From Selenomonadaceae bacterium (GTDB lineage Bacteria; Bacillota; Negativicutes; Selenomonadales; Selenomonadaceae), in contig JAFVEM010000072.1 of the NCBI GenBank assembly GCA_017476005.1, forward strand, positions 16,619-80,618: a DNA stretch of 64,000 nt, read 5' to 3'. Each line of letters starts with the position of its first letter. The stretch's first letter is position 1. Of this stretch, positions 16,894 through 25,651 are shown one piece after another. Under the pieces are notes generated by a model that was given only the letters and a program-made list of their open reading frames with translations, did not search any database and had not been told where the DNA came from. The position numbers and the translations under genes are program-made.

Positions 16894-17727
16894 TTAGCAG
16901 TTGCCGGTATAAACGTATTTAAGATACCTTTTGGCCACTTCGGCCAAGGCGTAAACGGTCTGCACCGGCGTGGCCTCCCGGTCGGTTAAGCGGTGCCTAG
17001 GGAAAAAGCGGCTGACGTGCAGGGGAAGCTCCGGGTTTATACCGGTTAGCCACCTTGCCTCGGCGGCCATGTCCGCCGGACTGTCGTTTTCCCCGGGAAT
17101 TATAAGGGTAGTGACTTCCACATGGGTCGCCTTCGCCGCTATCTCTATGTTGCGGCAGACAACCGCGAAATCCCCCCCTACCCAGCGATAAAACTCCGGC
17201 TTAAATCCTTTGAGGTCAATGTTTAAGGCGCTGACGTAGGGTATTAGCTCCCTAAAAGGCGCTTCCTCCACAAAGCCATTGGTCACCAGTACCGTATGTA
17301 GCCCCCTAGCCGTAAGCAGTTTAGCCGTTTCCAGCACATATTCAAAATTGATAAGCGGCTCGTTGTAGGTAAAGGCTACCCCTAAATTTCCCGGCGATTT
17401 GGCGGCCAAATTTTGCGCTAAATTCGCCAAAGCCTCCGGCGACAGTTCTTGCGTAGGAAAATCCTCTCCGGCCGTGGAGATGGTAAAATTTTGGCAGAAG
17501 GGGCAATGCAAATTGCAACCGAAGCCGCCCACGGACAGAATGTAATTACCGGGATGAAACCGCATTAAAGGCTTTTTCTCAATGGGATCAAGGGCAAGGG
17601 AGGTAATGCGGCCATAATTCAGCCCACATATCGCTTCTCCCACGTTCTTTCGCGCCCGACAAGCCCCGATCTGCCCGGAAACCAGTGAACAGTGTCTGGG
17701 GCAAAGTGAGCAAACAAGGGCATCCAC
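16894..17727 (-). CDS. amrS: AmmeMemoRadiSam system radical SAM enzyme
   Basis: The product is about 277 residues from GTG at 17727, which has a GGGGGG site 5 bases upstream; an in-frame TTG at 17757 is possible but has no site. The N-terminus CSLCPRHCSLVSGQIGACR is typical of AmrS (pyruvate formate-lyase activase-like) proteins. The radical-SAM cluster motif GCNLHCPFC follows, then TYNEPLINFEY and NIDLKGFKPEFY. The usual partner genes (AmmeMemo proteins) are not in the window. Its exact substrate is not established. Confidence 0.88.
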   Translation of the reverse strand: MDALVCSLCPRHCSLVSGQIGACRARKNVGEAICGLNYGRITSLALDPIEKKPLMRFHPGNYILSVGGFGCNLHCPFCQNFTISTAGEDFPTQELSPEALANLAQNLAAKSPGNLGVAFTYNEPLINFEYVLETAKLLTARGLHTVLVTNGFVEEAPFRELIPYVSALNIDLKGFKPEFYRWVGGDFAVVCRNIEIAAKATHVEVTTLIIPGENDSPADMAAEARWLTGINPELPLHVSRFFPRHRLTDREATPVQTVYALAEVAKRYLKYVYTGNC

Positions 17728-17796
17728 AAAAATCCCCCCACAACCGGTCAACTTCAAAACTACCGACTGTCAACCACACCAAAATCAACCGGGATT

Positions 17797-17876
17797 CCAA
17801 AGGGCCGCGCCCTTTGGCCGCCGTAAGCAGACTCTAGGCACTTTAGTGCCGTAGAGGTCGCTTATGCGTTAGCAGA
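17797..17876. repeat. Palindromic repeat with module B (copy 5)
   Basis: CCAAAGGGCCGCGCCCTTTGG is followed by about 59 bases (17818-17876) containing GGCACTTTAGTGCC inside flanking segments TAAGCAGACTCT and AGGTCGCTTATG. A related segment, with a different inner stem but the same outer parts, lies inside the glycosyltransferase gene at 26052-26105. The 152-base spacer between the nucleoside kinase and radical-SAM genes shows no gene. Confidence 0.65.
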
Positions 17877-17909
17877 GGCAAAAATGAAAGAAAAAAGAAA
17901 AAAACAAAA

Positions 17910-19583
17910 CTAAATCAACCGCGTCGGGCGGAAGAACACCGAGCCGCCGATAAATTCTCGCAGGAGGGAATTATTGGGAACCTCGCCCTCGTCGGGCAAG
18001 GGGAGGAAGAATTTGCAAAAGTCCAGCAAGCGCCTCGCCCGAGAGTATTCCGGCACGTCGGCGGAAACCGACTCAAGGAGCGGCACGGCGTAACGGTTCA
18101 GCGCCGCCAGCTCATATACCAAGGCGGAATTGAACATCACGTCGGCTTCTTCCTGAAAGGGGAAAATGTATTTTTCCTCGCCGGCGCGCACATCCGGCCA
18201 CTGTTTCAAGGTTTTGAGCGCCCCGGCGCCCCGGGAACGGTTATCTCGCACCAGTCGCCGGAGGAGTCTGGCCTCGGTGGTGGGAATACGGTTGTGGTCG
18301 TCGATGTTAAGCTGGGTAAGGGCGCTGACATATATCTTGCATTTGTTGTCCCGGGGGACAGTGGCGGTAAGTCTTTCGTTCAGCCCGTGAATCCCTTCCA
18401 CGATAATGGGCTGATCCTGCCGTACTTTTAGCAAATTATCTTGCCGCCATTCGCGCATCCCGGTAAGAAAATTATAATGTGGGGTTTCTTTGGCCTCCCC
18501 TCTGAGGAGTGCCGCCAAGTGGTCGTTAAATAGCGCTAGGTCGATGGATTCCAAACACTCAAAATCGTATTCGCCCCGTTCGTTTTTGGGAGTGTCTAGG
18601 CGGTTCACATAGTAATCGTCTAGGGAAAGGGATACCGGCTCGGCGCCGTTAGCGCGGAGTTGTATGCGTAGCCTTTGGGCAAAGGAAGTTTTCCCGGAGG
18701 AAGAGGGGCCGGCGATCAAGACGAGGCGTATTTTGTCGCGGCGCGCCGCGATGTAAGCGGCAATCTCCGCTATTTGCTTTTCCTGCAAAGCCTCGGACAC
18801 CCGAATAAGCTCCCCAATGTCTCCGGCGCGAATATGGCGATTCAGATCGGACAAGAAGGGGCAATGCAAAATGCTCCCCCAACGTTTGGCATCGCTGAGG
18901 ACGCTACTGAGTTTCGGCTGATGGCGAAAGATGGGGATTTGGCCGTGGGAGCGTTCGTCAGGAGTGCGCAGCAATACTCCCGTGGCGTAATGATCAAGGA
19001 CAAATTGTCCTAAGGAACCGGTGGAACCCAGCATGGCGCCATACAGATAATCATAGTAGTTTTCGGCGCGGTAAATGCTGACCGTGTCTTTATTTAAATC
19101 GGCAATCAGCTCCGCCTTAGCCGTTTGCTCGCGCTCGCGAAAAATTTCCACGGCTTTATCCTTTGGCACCGTTTCCCGATATATGGGGATATTTTCGCGT
19201 ACCAAATCTCGCATGACCCGTTCTATTTCCTCGGTAAGAGCTGCGTCGAACGTTCGGCCGGGAAAATTCACCTCGCAGTAGAGGCCGCTGTTGGCGCGAA
19301 ATTTCACCGTCACCTCCGCCTTGGGGTCAAGTCGATGCACCGCCAAAAAGAGTAAAAAAGACACCGAACGCCGATAAATGCGCCACCCCTCCGGGCTGCT
19401 GAGTTCAATAAATTCTGCCGTATTCTCACCGTTTAAAGGGGTTTGCAGGTCGCGAATAACGTTATTCAGCTTTACCGCCACGATTTCGCTGGCATACTCC
19501 GACTGAAATTCCGGAGCCATATCCCGAGGCAAAATCCCCGGCGGATAGTAACGCTCCTTGCGAACTATTATGTGCAATTTCAT
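17910..19583 (-). CDS. Nucleoside (uridine/cytidine) kinase with N-terminal ThrRS-like domain
   Basis: The 557-residue protein joins an N-terminal region resembling the TGS/second additional domain of threonyl-tRNA synthetase (HRLDPKAEVTV, FPGRTFDAALTEEIE) to a C-terminal P-loop kinase. The kinase has LIAGPSSSGKTSFAQRL near residue 290, LSLDDYYVNR and IIVEGIHGLN. This architecture is common in Firmicutes and annotated as uridine kinase-like nucleoside kinase. AAAGGAGGG precedes the ATG. The role of the N-terminal domain is unknown. Confidence 0.9.
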   Translation of the reverse strand: MKLHIIVRKERYYPPGILPRDMAPEFQSEYASEIVAVKLNNVIRDLQTPLNGENTAEFIELSSPEGWRIYRRSVSFLLFLAVHRLDPKAEVTVKFRANSGLYCEVNFPGRTFDAALTEEIERVMRDLVRENIPIYRETVPKDKAVEIFREREQTAKAELIADLNKDTVSIYRAENYYDYLYGAMLGSTGSLGQFVLDHYATGVLLRTPDERSHGQIPIFRHQPKLSSVLSDAKRWGSILHCPFLSDLNRHIRAGDIGELIRVSEALQEKQIAEIAAYIAARRDKIRLVLIAGPSSSGKTSFAQRLRIQLRANGAEPVSLSLDDYYVNRLDTPKNERGEYDFECLESIDLALFNDHLAALLRGEAKETPHYNFLTGMREWRQDNLLKVRQDQPIIVEGIHGLNERLTATVPRDNKCKIYVSALTQLNIDDHNRIPTTEARLLRRLVRDNRSRGAGALKTLKQWPDVRAGEEKYIFPFQEEADVMFNSALVYELAALNRYAVPLLESVSADVPEYSRARRLLDFCKFFLPLPDEGEVPNNSLLREFIGGSVFFRPTRLI

Positions 19584-19661
19584 CCCTCCTTTCGATTTTC
19601 GTTATCCCCGTGGGAAATATTCGACGTAGGAACGGTATTTCCTGCTATATAAAATTGGTCA

Positions 19662-20063
19662 TCAGACAAGCTGGACATCTACGGTCGAATAGTACTGCAA
19701 ATTTTTGTCATGCGTTAGCAACGCCATTTCCTCAGATTGCGCTTGGGCGAGAAGCAAGCGGTCGAAAGGGTCGCGATGTGGCGGCGCGTCGCTGTCGCGT
19801 TCCAGCCTATCAAGAGCTAGGATATGGTTTTCTTGTATGGGCAACTTAATTAGCCCTGACATTTGACAAAAGCCTAGGACTGCCTCTCCAGAAGGAAATT
19901 CATCGGGGTGAAGGCGGTGCTTTATGGTAATTTCCCATATAGAGGCCAGACTGTAAAATTTGCGGTTGCGCTTATCCGCGATAATGTCTCTGGCTTTACG
20001 CAACTTATCAGCTTTATCCAAAAGAGCCCAAATAATCAGGTGCGTGTCCAACAGATAATTCAT
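19662..20063 (-). CDS. PIN-domain toxin (VapC-like ribonuclease)
   Basis: The 133-residue protein opens with MNYLLDTHLIIWAL, the DTH-type start of PIN ribonucleases. It keeps acidic residues at SIWEITIK and RDPFDRLLLAQAQ, and ends with LLTHDKNLQYY. These are the four-acid PIN site residues of the PIN subfamily found with Phd/YefM antitoxins. The ATG overlaps the antitoxin stop (ATGA). It probably cleaves RNA when freed from the antitoxin. Confidence 0.92.
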   Translation of the reverse strand: MNYLLDTHLIIWALLDKADKLRKARDIIADKRNRKFYSLASIWEITIKHRLHPDEFPSGEAVLGFCQMSGLIKLPIQENHILALDRLERDSDAPPHRDPFDRLLLAQAQSEEMALLTHDKNLQYYSTVDVQLV

Positions 20064-20308
20064 GATTCGCCCCCGAAAAACAATTCATCTATTTCCGCGT
20101 TGCAAAAGTCTATGTCCTCCGGGCAAGACAATTTCCCCTTGGCAATGCCAAGAATGGGGCGTTCCGAACGAGGATAGGGCGTTATCCTCGCGATAGGACT
20201 TCCCTTTAGCGTGATGATTAAATCGCGCTCTTGTCCCTGTAATAAATCTATCATGGGCTTCCAGCAAGCATTATCCACCACTTCCAACGCATTAGTCGCA
20301 GTTAGCAT
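20060..20308 (-). CDS. Phd/YefM-type antitoxin
   Basis: The 82-residue protein begins at the ATG at 20308, with GGAGGAGG 8 bases upstream; an earlier in-frame ATG lies within that site and is unlikely. The N-terminal part (TATNALEVVDN, then DLIITLKGSPIARITPY) follows the Phd/YefM DNA-binding pattern, and the C-terminal tail (EDIDFCNAEIDELFFG) would bind the PIN toxin. It overlaps the toxin gene, forming a type II pair. Confidence 0.85.
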   Translation of the reverse strand: MLTATNALEVVDNACWKPMIDLLQGQERDLIITLKGSPIARITPYPRSERPILGIAKGKLSCPEDIDFCNAEIDELFFGGES

Positions 20309-20386
20309 ACCGAATCCCTCCTCCATAATTTTTTGATTAGCTGTGTATCGTCCCTTATTGTACCTGCAAATTTATAGCTCGCGCAA

Positions 20387-20430
20387 CAAAAAAATGCTTC
20401 TCAGCGATTTATCATCTCGCCGAGAAGCAT
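20387..20430 (-). terminator. Rho-independent terminator after dnaJ
   Basis: On the minus strand ATGCTTCTCGGCGAG pairs with CGCTGAGAAGCAT and is followed by TTTTTTT. It closes the hrcA-grpE-dnaK-dnaJ operon. Confidence 0.9.
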
Positions 20431-20433
20431 CTT

Positions 20434-21618
20434 TTATTTGAACAGATTTTTAATTGTGTCCATGAAACTCTTTTGTTCGGGATTCACGTTGTCGCCGCTA
20501 AGTTCGCCAAACTCTCTGAGTAATTCCTTTTGCCGGTTGGAAAGTTTTTGCGGCGTCAAGACCTTTACCACTACATGCTGGTCGCCGCGACCGGAACCTC
20601 TGAGATGGGGGACGCCCTTGTCCCGAACGCGCAACACCTTGCCGGATTGAATCCCCGCCGGGATGGAAAGCTCCACCGGGCCGTCCAGCGTCGGCACCTG
20701 CACCTTGTCCCCCAAGGCCGCTTGCACAAAGGAAATGGGGACTTCCACAATGACATCGTCGCCCTGTCGACGGAAAATCTTGTGCTCCTTGACAAAAATA
20801 TAGACGTACAAATCCCCGTTTTCGCCGCCTCGCGTCCCGGCTTGACCACCGCCGTTTACCCGAACCCTAGAGCCTTGATCCACGCCCTTGGGGATTTTTA
20901 CTTTGACCTTTCGCGTTACTTGCTTTTTGCCGTTGCCGTGACATTCGCTGCAAGGCTCTTTCACGATTTTGCCGCTACCGCCGCAACGACTGCAAGTCCT
21001 CGTATTAACCATGCGGCCAAAGGGCGTATTGGTGGCAAATTGTTGCTGGCCGCTACCGTGGCATACGGGGCATTCCTCCGGGCTGGTTCCCGGTTTGGCA
21101 CCCGTACCGTGACAGGTCTCGCAATTTTCCGTGCGCGGCACATTCAGCTCCACTTCTTTGCCAAAAGCCGCATCCTCGAAACTGATTTCCAAATCATAAC
21201 GCAGGTCGCTGCCCCGTTGCGGCCCGGCCTTGCGATTGCCTCTACCGCCGCCGTTAAAGAACATATCCAGTATATCGTCGAAAGCGCCGCCGCCTCCACC
21301 GCTACTGCGACCGCCGCCGCTAAAGCCCCCGAAATCAAAACCGCCGAAGTCAAAGCCACCGGTGAAACCGCCGCCGGCGTTTCCGCCCTCAAAGGCCGCG
21401 TGACCGAACCTGTCATACTGCGCCTTCTTTTGCGGATCCTTTAGTACGTCGTAGGCTTCGTTTATTTCCTTGGATTTTTCCCTAGCCTCTTCTTTGTTAT
21501 CGGGATTTCTATCCGGGTGGTATTTGAGGATCATTTTTTTGTAGGCTCGTTTTATTTCGGCATCGGTGGCGTTTTTATTAACCCCCAGTACCTCGTAATA
21601 ATCCCTTTTCTCGCTCAC
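20434..21618 (-). CDS. dnaJ: Chaperone protein DnaJ
   Basis: The 394-residue full-length DnaJ has a J domain with YHPDRNPDN, a Gly/Phe-rich segment with many GGF units (about 75-125), and four zinc-binding CxxCxGxG motifs (CETCHGTG, CPVCHGSG, CSRCGGSG, CSECHGNG). C-terminal substrate-binding domains follow. The start is GTG at 21618 after GAGGGGGTG. It is the last gene of the CIRCE-controlled operon and partners the DnaK at 21745-23622. Confidence 0.98.
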   Translation of the reverse strand: MSEKRDYYEVLGVNKNATDAEIKRAYKKMILKYHPDRNPDNKEEAREKSKEINEAYDVLKDPQKKAQYDRFGHAAFEGGNAGGGFTGGFDFGGFDFGGFSGGGRSSGGGGGAFDDILDMFFNGGGRGNRKAGPQRGSDLRYDLEISFEDAAFGKEVELNVPRTENCETCHGTGAKPGTSPEECPVCHGSGQQQFATNTPFGRMVNTRTCSRCGGSGKIVKEPCSECHGNGKKQVTRKVKVKIPKGVDQGSRVRVNGGGQAGTRGGENGDLYVYIFVKEHKIFRRQGDDVIVEVPISFVQAALGDKVQVPTLDGPVELSIPAGIQSGKVLRVRDKGVPHLRGSGRGDQHVVVKVLTPQKLSNRQKELLREFGELSGDNVNPEQKSFMDTIKNLFK

Positions 21619-21639
21619 GCCAACACCCCCTCATAAGAA

Positions 21640-21729
21640 TATTGGGAGTGGCGACCACTCCCAATATAAATTTTATTTGGGGTTTCACCCCAAACCCCAG
21701 CAGGGGGATAATACCCCTGCATCCTTTAA
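21640..21729. repeat. Palindromic repeat, module A copy 6
   Basis: ATTGGGAGTGGCGACCACTCCCAAT is followed at 21677 by TTGGGGTTTCACCCCAA and CAGGGGGATAATACCCCTG. It fills the spacer between dnaK and dnaJ inside the operon. Confidence 0.7.
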
Positions 21730-21744
21730 TAGATTATAACAGTC

Positions 21745-23622
21745 TTACTTCTTATCCTCGTTTACTTCGGTGAACTCGGCATCTACCACGTCATCGTCGG
21801 CTTTTGCTTTGGCCGAAGCAGCATCTTGACCTGCTCCCGTAGTATTTTCTGCCGTGGCTCCACCGGTAGATTGCGCGGTAGCTTGCGCCTGTTGGTAAGC
21901 GGCGGCGCTAAGCTCGTAGAGCGGCTTTTGGAGCGCCTCCGTGGCCTGTTTAATGGCCGCAGTGTCCGTGCCTTTCAAGGCTTCTTTTACCTTTTCGATG
22001 GCCGCTTTTACCTCTTCGACTTTGCCCTTGTCCGCCTTGTCGCCCAAGTCCTTAATGGTTTTTTCGGCTTGATAAACGAGAGAATCGGCCTGATTTTTGG
22101 TGTCGATAGCTTCTTTTTGCTTCTTGTCTTCGGCAGCGTGGGCTTCCGCTTCTTTCACCATGCGGTCGATGTCCTCTTTACTCATGCCGCTGCCGGACTG
22201 GATGGTGATTTTCTGCTCTTTGCCGGTACCCAAGTCTTTGGCGGAAACCTTTACGATACCATTTTCGTCGATATCGAAGGTAACTTCGATGCGAGGCACA
22301 CCGCGCGGCGCCGGAGGAATATCCGTCAGCTCGAAACGACCCAAGGTCTTGTTGCCGGCGGCCATTTCCCGTTCGCCCTGCAAAACGTGAATCTCTACCC
22401 CCGGCTGATTGTCCGCCGCCGTGGAGAATACTTGGCTCTTGGAGGTGGGGATGGCCGTGTTGCGCTCGATGAGTTTGGTGCAAACGCCGCCCAAGGTCTC
22501 AATACCAAGGGAAAGGGGCGTCACATCCACGAGGGCGATGTTTTTCTTCACGTCGCCGCCGATGATACCGCCTTGAATAGCCGCGCCAACGGACACGCAC
22601 TCGTCGGGATTTACGCCTTTGGAAGGCTCTTTGCCCAGCTGTTTACGAATGGCCTCTTGCACCGCCGGAATACGGGAGGAGCCGCCCACCAAGATGATCT
22701 TGTTAATGTCGCTGCCGGTTAGTCCAGCATCTTCCATGGCCTGACGGGTAGGCCCCATGGTTCTTTCCACTAAGTCGGCGGTTAGTTCGTCGAATTTGGC
22801 TCTGGTCAAGGTGAGATCCAAATGTTTCGGGCCGCTGGCATCGGCAGTGATGAAGGGCAGGTTAATATTGGTTTGGGTCATGCTGGAAAGCTCGATTTTG
22901 GCCTTTTCCGCCGCCTCTTTCAAGCGTTGCGCCGCCATTTTGTCTTTTGACAAATCAATGCCGTTTTCCCGTTGGAACTCGGCCACCATCCAGTCCATGA
23001 TCTTCTTGTCAAAGTCGTCGCCGCCCAGATGGGTGTCGCCGCTGGTGGCTTGCACGAGGAACGCGCCGCCCTCCAAATCCAAAATGGACACATCGAAAGT
23101 ACCGCCGCCGAGGTCAAAGACCAGAATGGTTTCGTCGCTGTCCTTGTCGAGGCCGTAGGCGATAGCCGCCGCCGTAGGTTCGTTAATGATGCGTTCCACC
23201 TCTAAGCCGGCGATTTTACCGGCATCCTTGGTGGCCTGACGCTGGCTGTCATTGAAGTAGGCCGGCACAGTGATAACCGCCCTCGTTACTTCTTCGCCCA
23301 AATAAGCCTCGGCATCGGCCTTGAGTTTTTGCAGAACCATGGCGGAAATTTCGGGAGGAGTGTAGTCCTTGCCGTCGATATTTACCTTGTAGCCGCTCTC
23401 GCCCATGTGGCGCTTAATGGAAGCGATGGTGCGATCGGGATTGGAAACGGCCTGACGTTTGGCCAGCTGCCCCACGAGGCGCTGTCCGTCTTTGGTGAAA
23501 CCTACCACCGACGGGGTAATGCGACTGCCCTCGGGATTCGTAATAACCGTAGGCTCGCCGCCTTCCACCACGGACACCACAGAATTGGTGGTTCCTAAAT
23601 CAATACCTATTACTTTAGACAT
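21745..23622 (-). CDS. dnaK: Chaperone DnaK (heat-shock Hsp70)
   Basis: The 625-residue Hsp70 has [43 protein letters not shown] and the C-terminal VVDAEFTEV tail. It is encoded between grpE and dnaJ in the standard order and is the housekeeping DnaK. It differs from the cluster-specific paralogue at 8356-10188 mainly in the C-terminal tail. GAAAGGAAG precedes the ATG. Confidence 0.98.
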   Translation of the reverse strand: MSKVIGIDLGTTNSVVSVVEGGEPTVITNPEGSRITPSVVGFTKDGQRLVGQLAKRQAVSNPDRTIASIKRHMGESGYKVNIDGKDYTPPEISAMVLQKLKADAEAYLGEEVTRAVITVPAYFNDSQRQATKDAGKIAGLEVERIINEPTAAAIAYGLDKDSDETILVFDLGGGTFDVSILDLEGGAFLVQATSGDTHLGGDDFDKKIMDWMVAEFQRENGIDLSKDKMAAQRLKEAAEKAKIELSSMTQTNINLPFITADASGPKHLDLTLTRAKFDELTADLVERTMGPTRQAMEDAGLTGSDINKIILVGGSSRIPAVQEAIRKQLGKEPSKGVNPDECVSVGAAIQGGIIGGDVKKNIALVDVTPLSLGIETLGGVCTKLIERNTAIPTSKSQVFSTAADNQPGVEIHVLQGEREMAAGNKTLGRFELTDIPPAPRGVPRIEVTFDIDENGIVKVSAKDLGTGKEQKITIQSGSGMSKEDIDRMVKEAEAHAAEDKKQKEAIDTKNQADSLVYQAEKTIKDLGDKADKGKVEEVKAAIEKVKEALKGTDTAAIKQATEALQKPLYELSAAAYQQAQATAQSTGGATAENTTGAGQDAASAKAKADDDVVDAEFTEVNEDKK

Positions 23623-23660
23623 ATTTATCTTCCTTTCAGTCAGTAGTTTTATAGCAAATT

Positions 23661-23721
23661 TTTTTATTAAGGGGTCAAGGGGAAATTATTTCCCCTTGTG
23701 GGGTTTGGGGCAAAGCCCCAT
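23661..23721. repeat. Palindromic repeat, module A copy 7
   Basis: CAAGGGGAAATTATTTCCCCTTG is followed by GGGGTTTGGGGCAAAGCCCC. It lies between grpE and dnaK inside the heat-shock operon. Confidence 0.75.
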
Positions 23722-23736
23722 CACTTATTTCATCCA

Positions 23737-24381
23737 CTAGTTATTAGCTACTACCTGCACCATGCTGGGGCGAATGACCTTGCCCTTCACCATGTAGCCC
23801 TTTTGAAGTTCGGCGGCGATGGTGTCGTCTGCGAGATCGGGGTTTTCCACGCGCATGACCGCTTGATGAAAGTTCGGGTCAAAGACAGCCCCTTGGGTTT
23901 CGATAGGTTCCAAACCATTCTTCTTTAAGATTTCCACGAACTGTTTGCAGATCATCTCCACTCCTTCGCGGAATTTTTCGCTGTTCTGCCCGTCGGTGGA
24001 TAGGGCGCGTTCAAAATTATCCAGCAGAGGGAGCATTTCTTTGATAATCTCCTGATTTACCACCGCCCCGATTTCTTCCTTCTCCTTGGTGGTGCGCCGC
24101 CGATAATTTTCAAAATCCGCTCTGAGTCGCTTCAGGGCATTTTCCGTTTCCTTCAGCTCGGCAGTAAGTTTAGCTACCGGGTCTTCGGCCTCCTGAGCTT
24201 CGTCCTTTTCCTCATTCTCCGCCGCTTCCTTTGCTTCTGCGGACTCGGTGGCGGCGGCCGTTTCCGCTTCCGGCTCCGAATCATTTGCCTGCTCTACGGC
24301 GGCTTCGTCGATTTCCCGTTGCATCTCGTCCAAACGCTGTTCATCCTTTTTTTTCAGTTCATCCTTTTCATAGGGAGGCAC
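23737..24381 (-). CDS. grpE: Nucleotide exchange factor GrpE
   Basis: The product is about 214 residues. The acidic, Ala/Glu-rich N-terminus leads into a coiled coil (LKRLRADFENYRRRT) and the C-terminal beta domain (GAVFDPNFHQAVMRVEN ... MVKGKVIRPSMVQV). It releases ADP from DnaK. I prefer GTG at 24381 because AGAGGTGA lies 5 bases upstream; GTG at 24390 overlaps that site. It lies between hrcA and dnaK. Confidence 0.95.
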   Translation of the reverse strand: MPPYEKDELKKKDEQRLDEMQREIDEAAVEQANDSEPEAETAAATESAEAKEAAENEEKDEAQEAEDPVAKLTAELKETENALKRLRADFENYRRRTTKEKEEIGAVVNQEIIKEMLPLLDNFERALSTDGQNSEKFREGVEMICKQFVEILKKNGLEPIETQGAVFDPNFHQAVMRVENPDLADDTIAAELQKGYMVKGKVIRPSMVQVVANN

Positions 24382-24408
24382 AAGCGTCACCTCTTTCGCT
24401 AAAACAAT

Positions 24409-25434
24409 TTACCCAATGTAATGTTGCACGATGGCTCCTAAATTAGCGTTCATGTAATTTAGCAAGGACATGGCCTTGGCGTATTCCATACGCGTAGGCC
24501 CCAGTACGGCCACCGTCCCCAAAAGTTCCCCGTCCAAATGGTAAGTGGCGGTGATAATGCTGCAATCCTGAATCCTAGCGTTCTCGTTCTCCGTACCGAT
24601 GGTCACGGCCAAACCGTCTCCACGATGGGCGCGGAGAATATCTTTAATAAGTTCCTCCTCCTCCAGCATGAGCAGTATTTCCTTCACTCGCGACACGTCG
24701 TGGAACTCCGGCTGCTCCAGCATGTGAGTAGTGCCGCCCAGATACAGCCGCTCCTTTTTGCCCGTATCCAAGGCGCGCCACAGAATTTCCATGGCCGCCG
24801 CATACAGCTCCTCGTCGCCGATTTCCTGCCGGATAAATTGCAGAGTACTTTCGGGAATGGCTTGGAGTTTCTTGCCGGCGAGGCTCTTGTTGATAACAGC
24901 GGCCAAGCGTTGCAAGTCGGGAAACTCTGCCCCCTTGGGCATTTCCACCATCTTATTTTCCACAAAGCCCGCATCCGTCAAGAGTACCGCAATGGCGCGA
25001 TGATCGTCTAAGGGCAGGAATTGCAAGCAACGAAAAGCGGCTTGGGAAAGTTGCGGCGCCAGCACCAAGGACACATTCTTGGTGACCCGAGATATAAGCC
25101 GCGCCGTTTCCTGAAACACCTCATCGATGCGTTTCACCTTGGCTTTATACCAATCGGCAATGAGGCTTTTGTCCTCGTCGCTGACCTTCATAGGCATTTT
25201 CAGACCATCTACATAAAAACGGTAGCCTTTCGCCGATGGGATGCGGCCGGAAGAAGTGTGGATGTGTTCCAGATAGCCCAGCATCTCCAAATCGGCCATT
25301 TCGTTGCGGATAGTGGCCGGACTCACGCCTAAATCGTGACGCCGCGCCAAAGTCCGCGACCCCACCGGCTCGGCGGACGAAACATAGTCCTGAACGACAG
25401 CCTCTAAGATACGCTGTTTGCGTTCATCTAACAT
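24409..25434 (-). CDS. hrcA: Heat-inducible transcription repressor HrcA
   Basis: The product is about 341 residues, with an N-terminal winged helix (EPVGSRTLARRHDLGVSPATIRNEMADLE) typical of HrcA. The rest is the GAF-like and dimerisation regions ending VLGPTRMEYAKAMSLLNYM. ATG at 25434 has GGAGGGG at good spacing; an in-frame GTG at 25440 is a less likely start. A CIRCE operator lies directly upstream, so HrcA represses its own operon. Confidence 0.97.
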   Translation of the reverse strand: MLDERKQRILEAVVQDYVSSAEPVGSRTLARRHDLGVSPATIRNEMADLEMLGYLEHIHTSSGRIPSAKGYRFYVDGLKMPMKVSDEDKSLIADWYKAKVKRIDEVFQETARLISRVTKNVSLVLAPQLSQAAFRCLQFLPLDDHRAIAVLLTDAGFVENKMVEMPKGAEFPDLQRLAAVINKSLAGKKLQAIPESTLQFIRQEIGDEELYAAAMEILWRALDTGKKERLYLGGTTHMLEQPEFHDVSRVKEILLMLEEEELIKDILRAHRGDGLAVTIGTENENARIQDCSIITATYHLDGELLGTVAVLGPTRMEYAKAMSLLNYMNANLGAIVQHYIG

Positions 25435-25459
25435 TCCCACCCCTCCCCGGTGAATTTTG

Positions 25460-25486
25460 TTAGCACTCTAAAGACTTGAGTGCTAA
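25460..25486. promoter_or_regulatory. CIRCE operator (HrcA-binding site)
   Basis: TTAGCACTC, nine bases, then GAGTGCTAA: an exact CIRCE inverted repeat. It overlaps the expected start of transcription of hrcA-grpE-dnaK-dnaJ. Confidence 0.98.
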
Positions 25487-25498
25487 CTTCTGTCAAGC

Positions 25499-25527
25499 AT
25501 GATACACTGGGGGCTGAAAAAAGTCAA
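25499..25527 (-). promoter_or_regulatory. Sigma-A promoter of the hrcA operon
   Basis: On the minus strand TTGACT, a 17-base spacer and TATCAT give a near-consensus housekeeping promoter. It fires into the CIRCE operator just downstream. Confidence 0.88.
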
Positions 25528-25580
25528 TAGATTAAAGTCAAAAAGTCAAATTTTTTTTTTGCGCTACACGAGGGCGCTTC

Positions 25581-25610
25581 TTGAAAAAACGCCGGCGTAC
25601 ATGGTAGAAT
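25581..25610 (+). promoter_or_regulatory. Promoter of the SPINDLY-type glycosyltransferase gene
   Basis: TTGAAA, an 18-base spacer and TAGAAT lie 42 bases upstream of the chosen ATG at 25652. The two promoters of this divergent region do not overlap. Confidence 0.6.
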
Positions 25611-25651
25611 AATTGCCAAAATTTAGCGCAATAAGCGAGAAGGGAACAGCC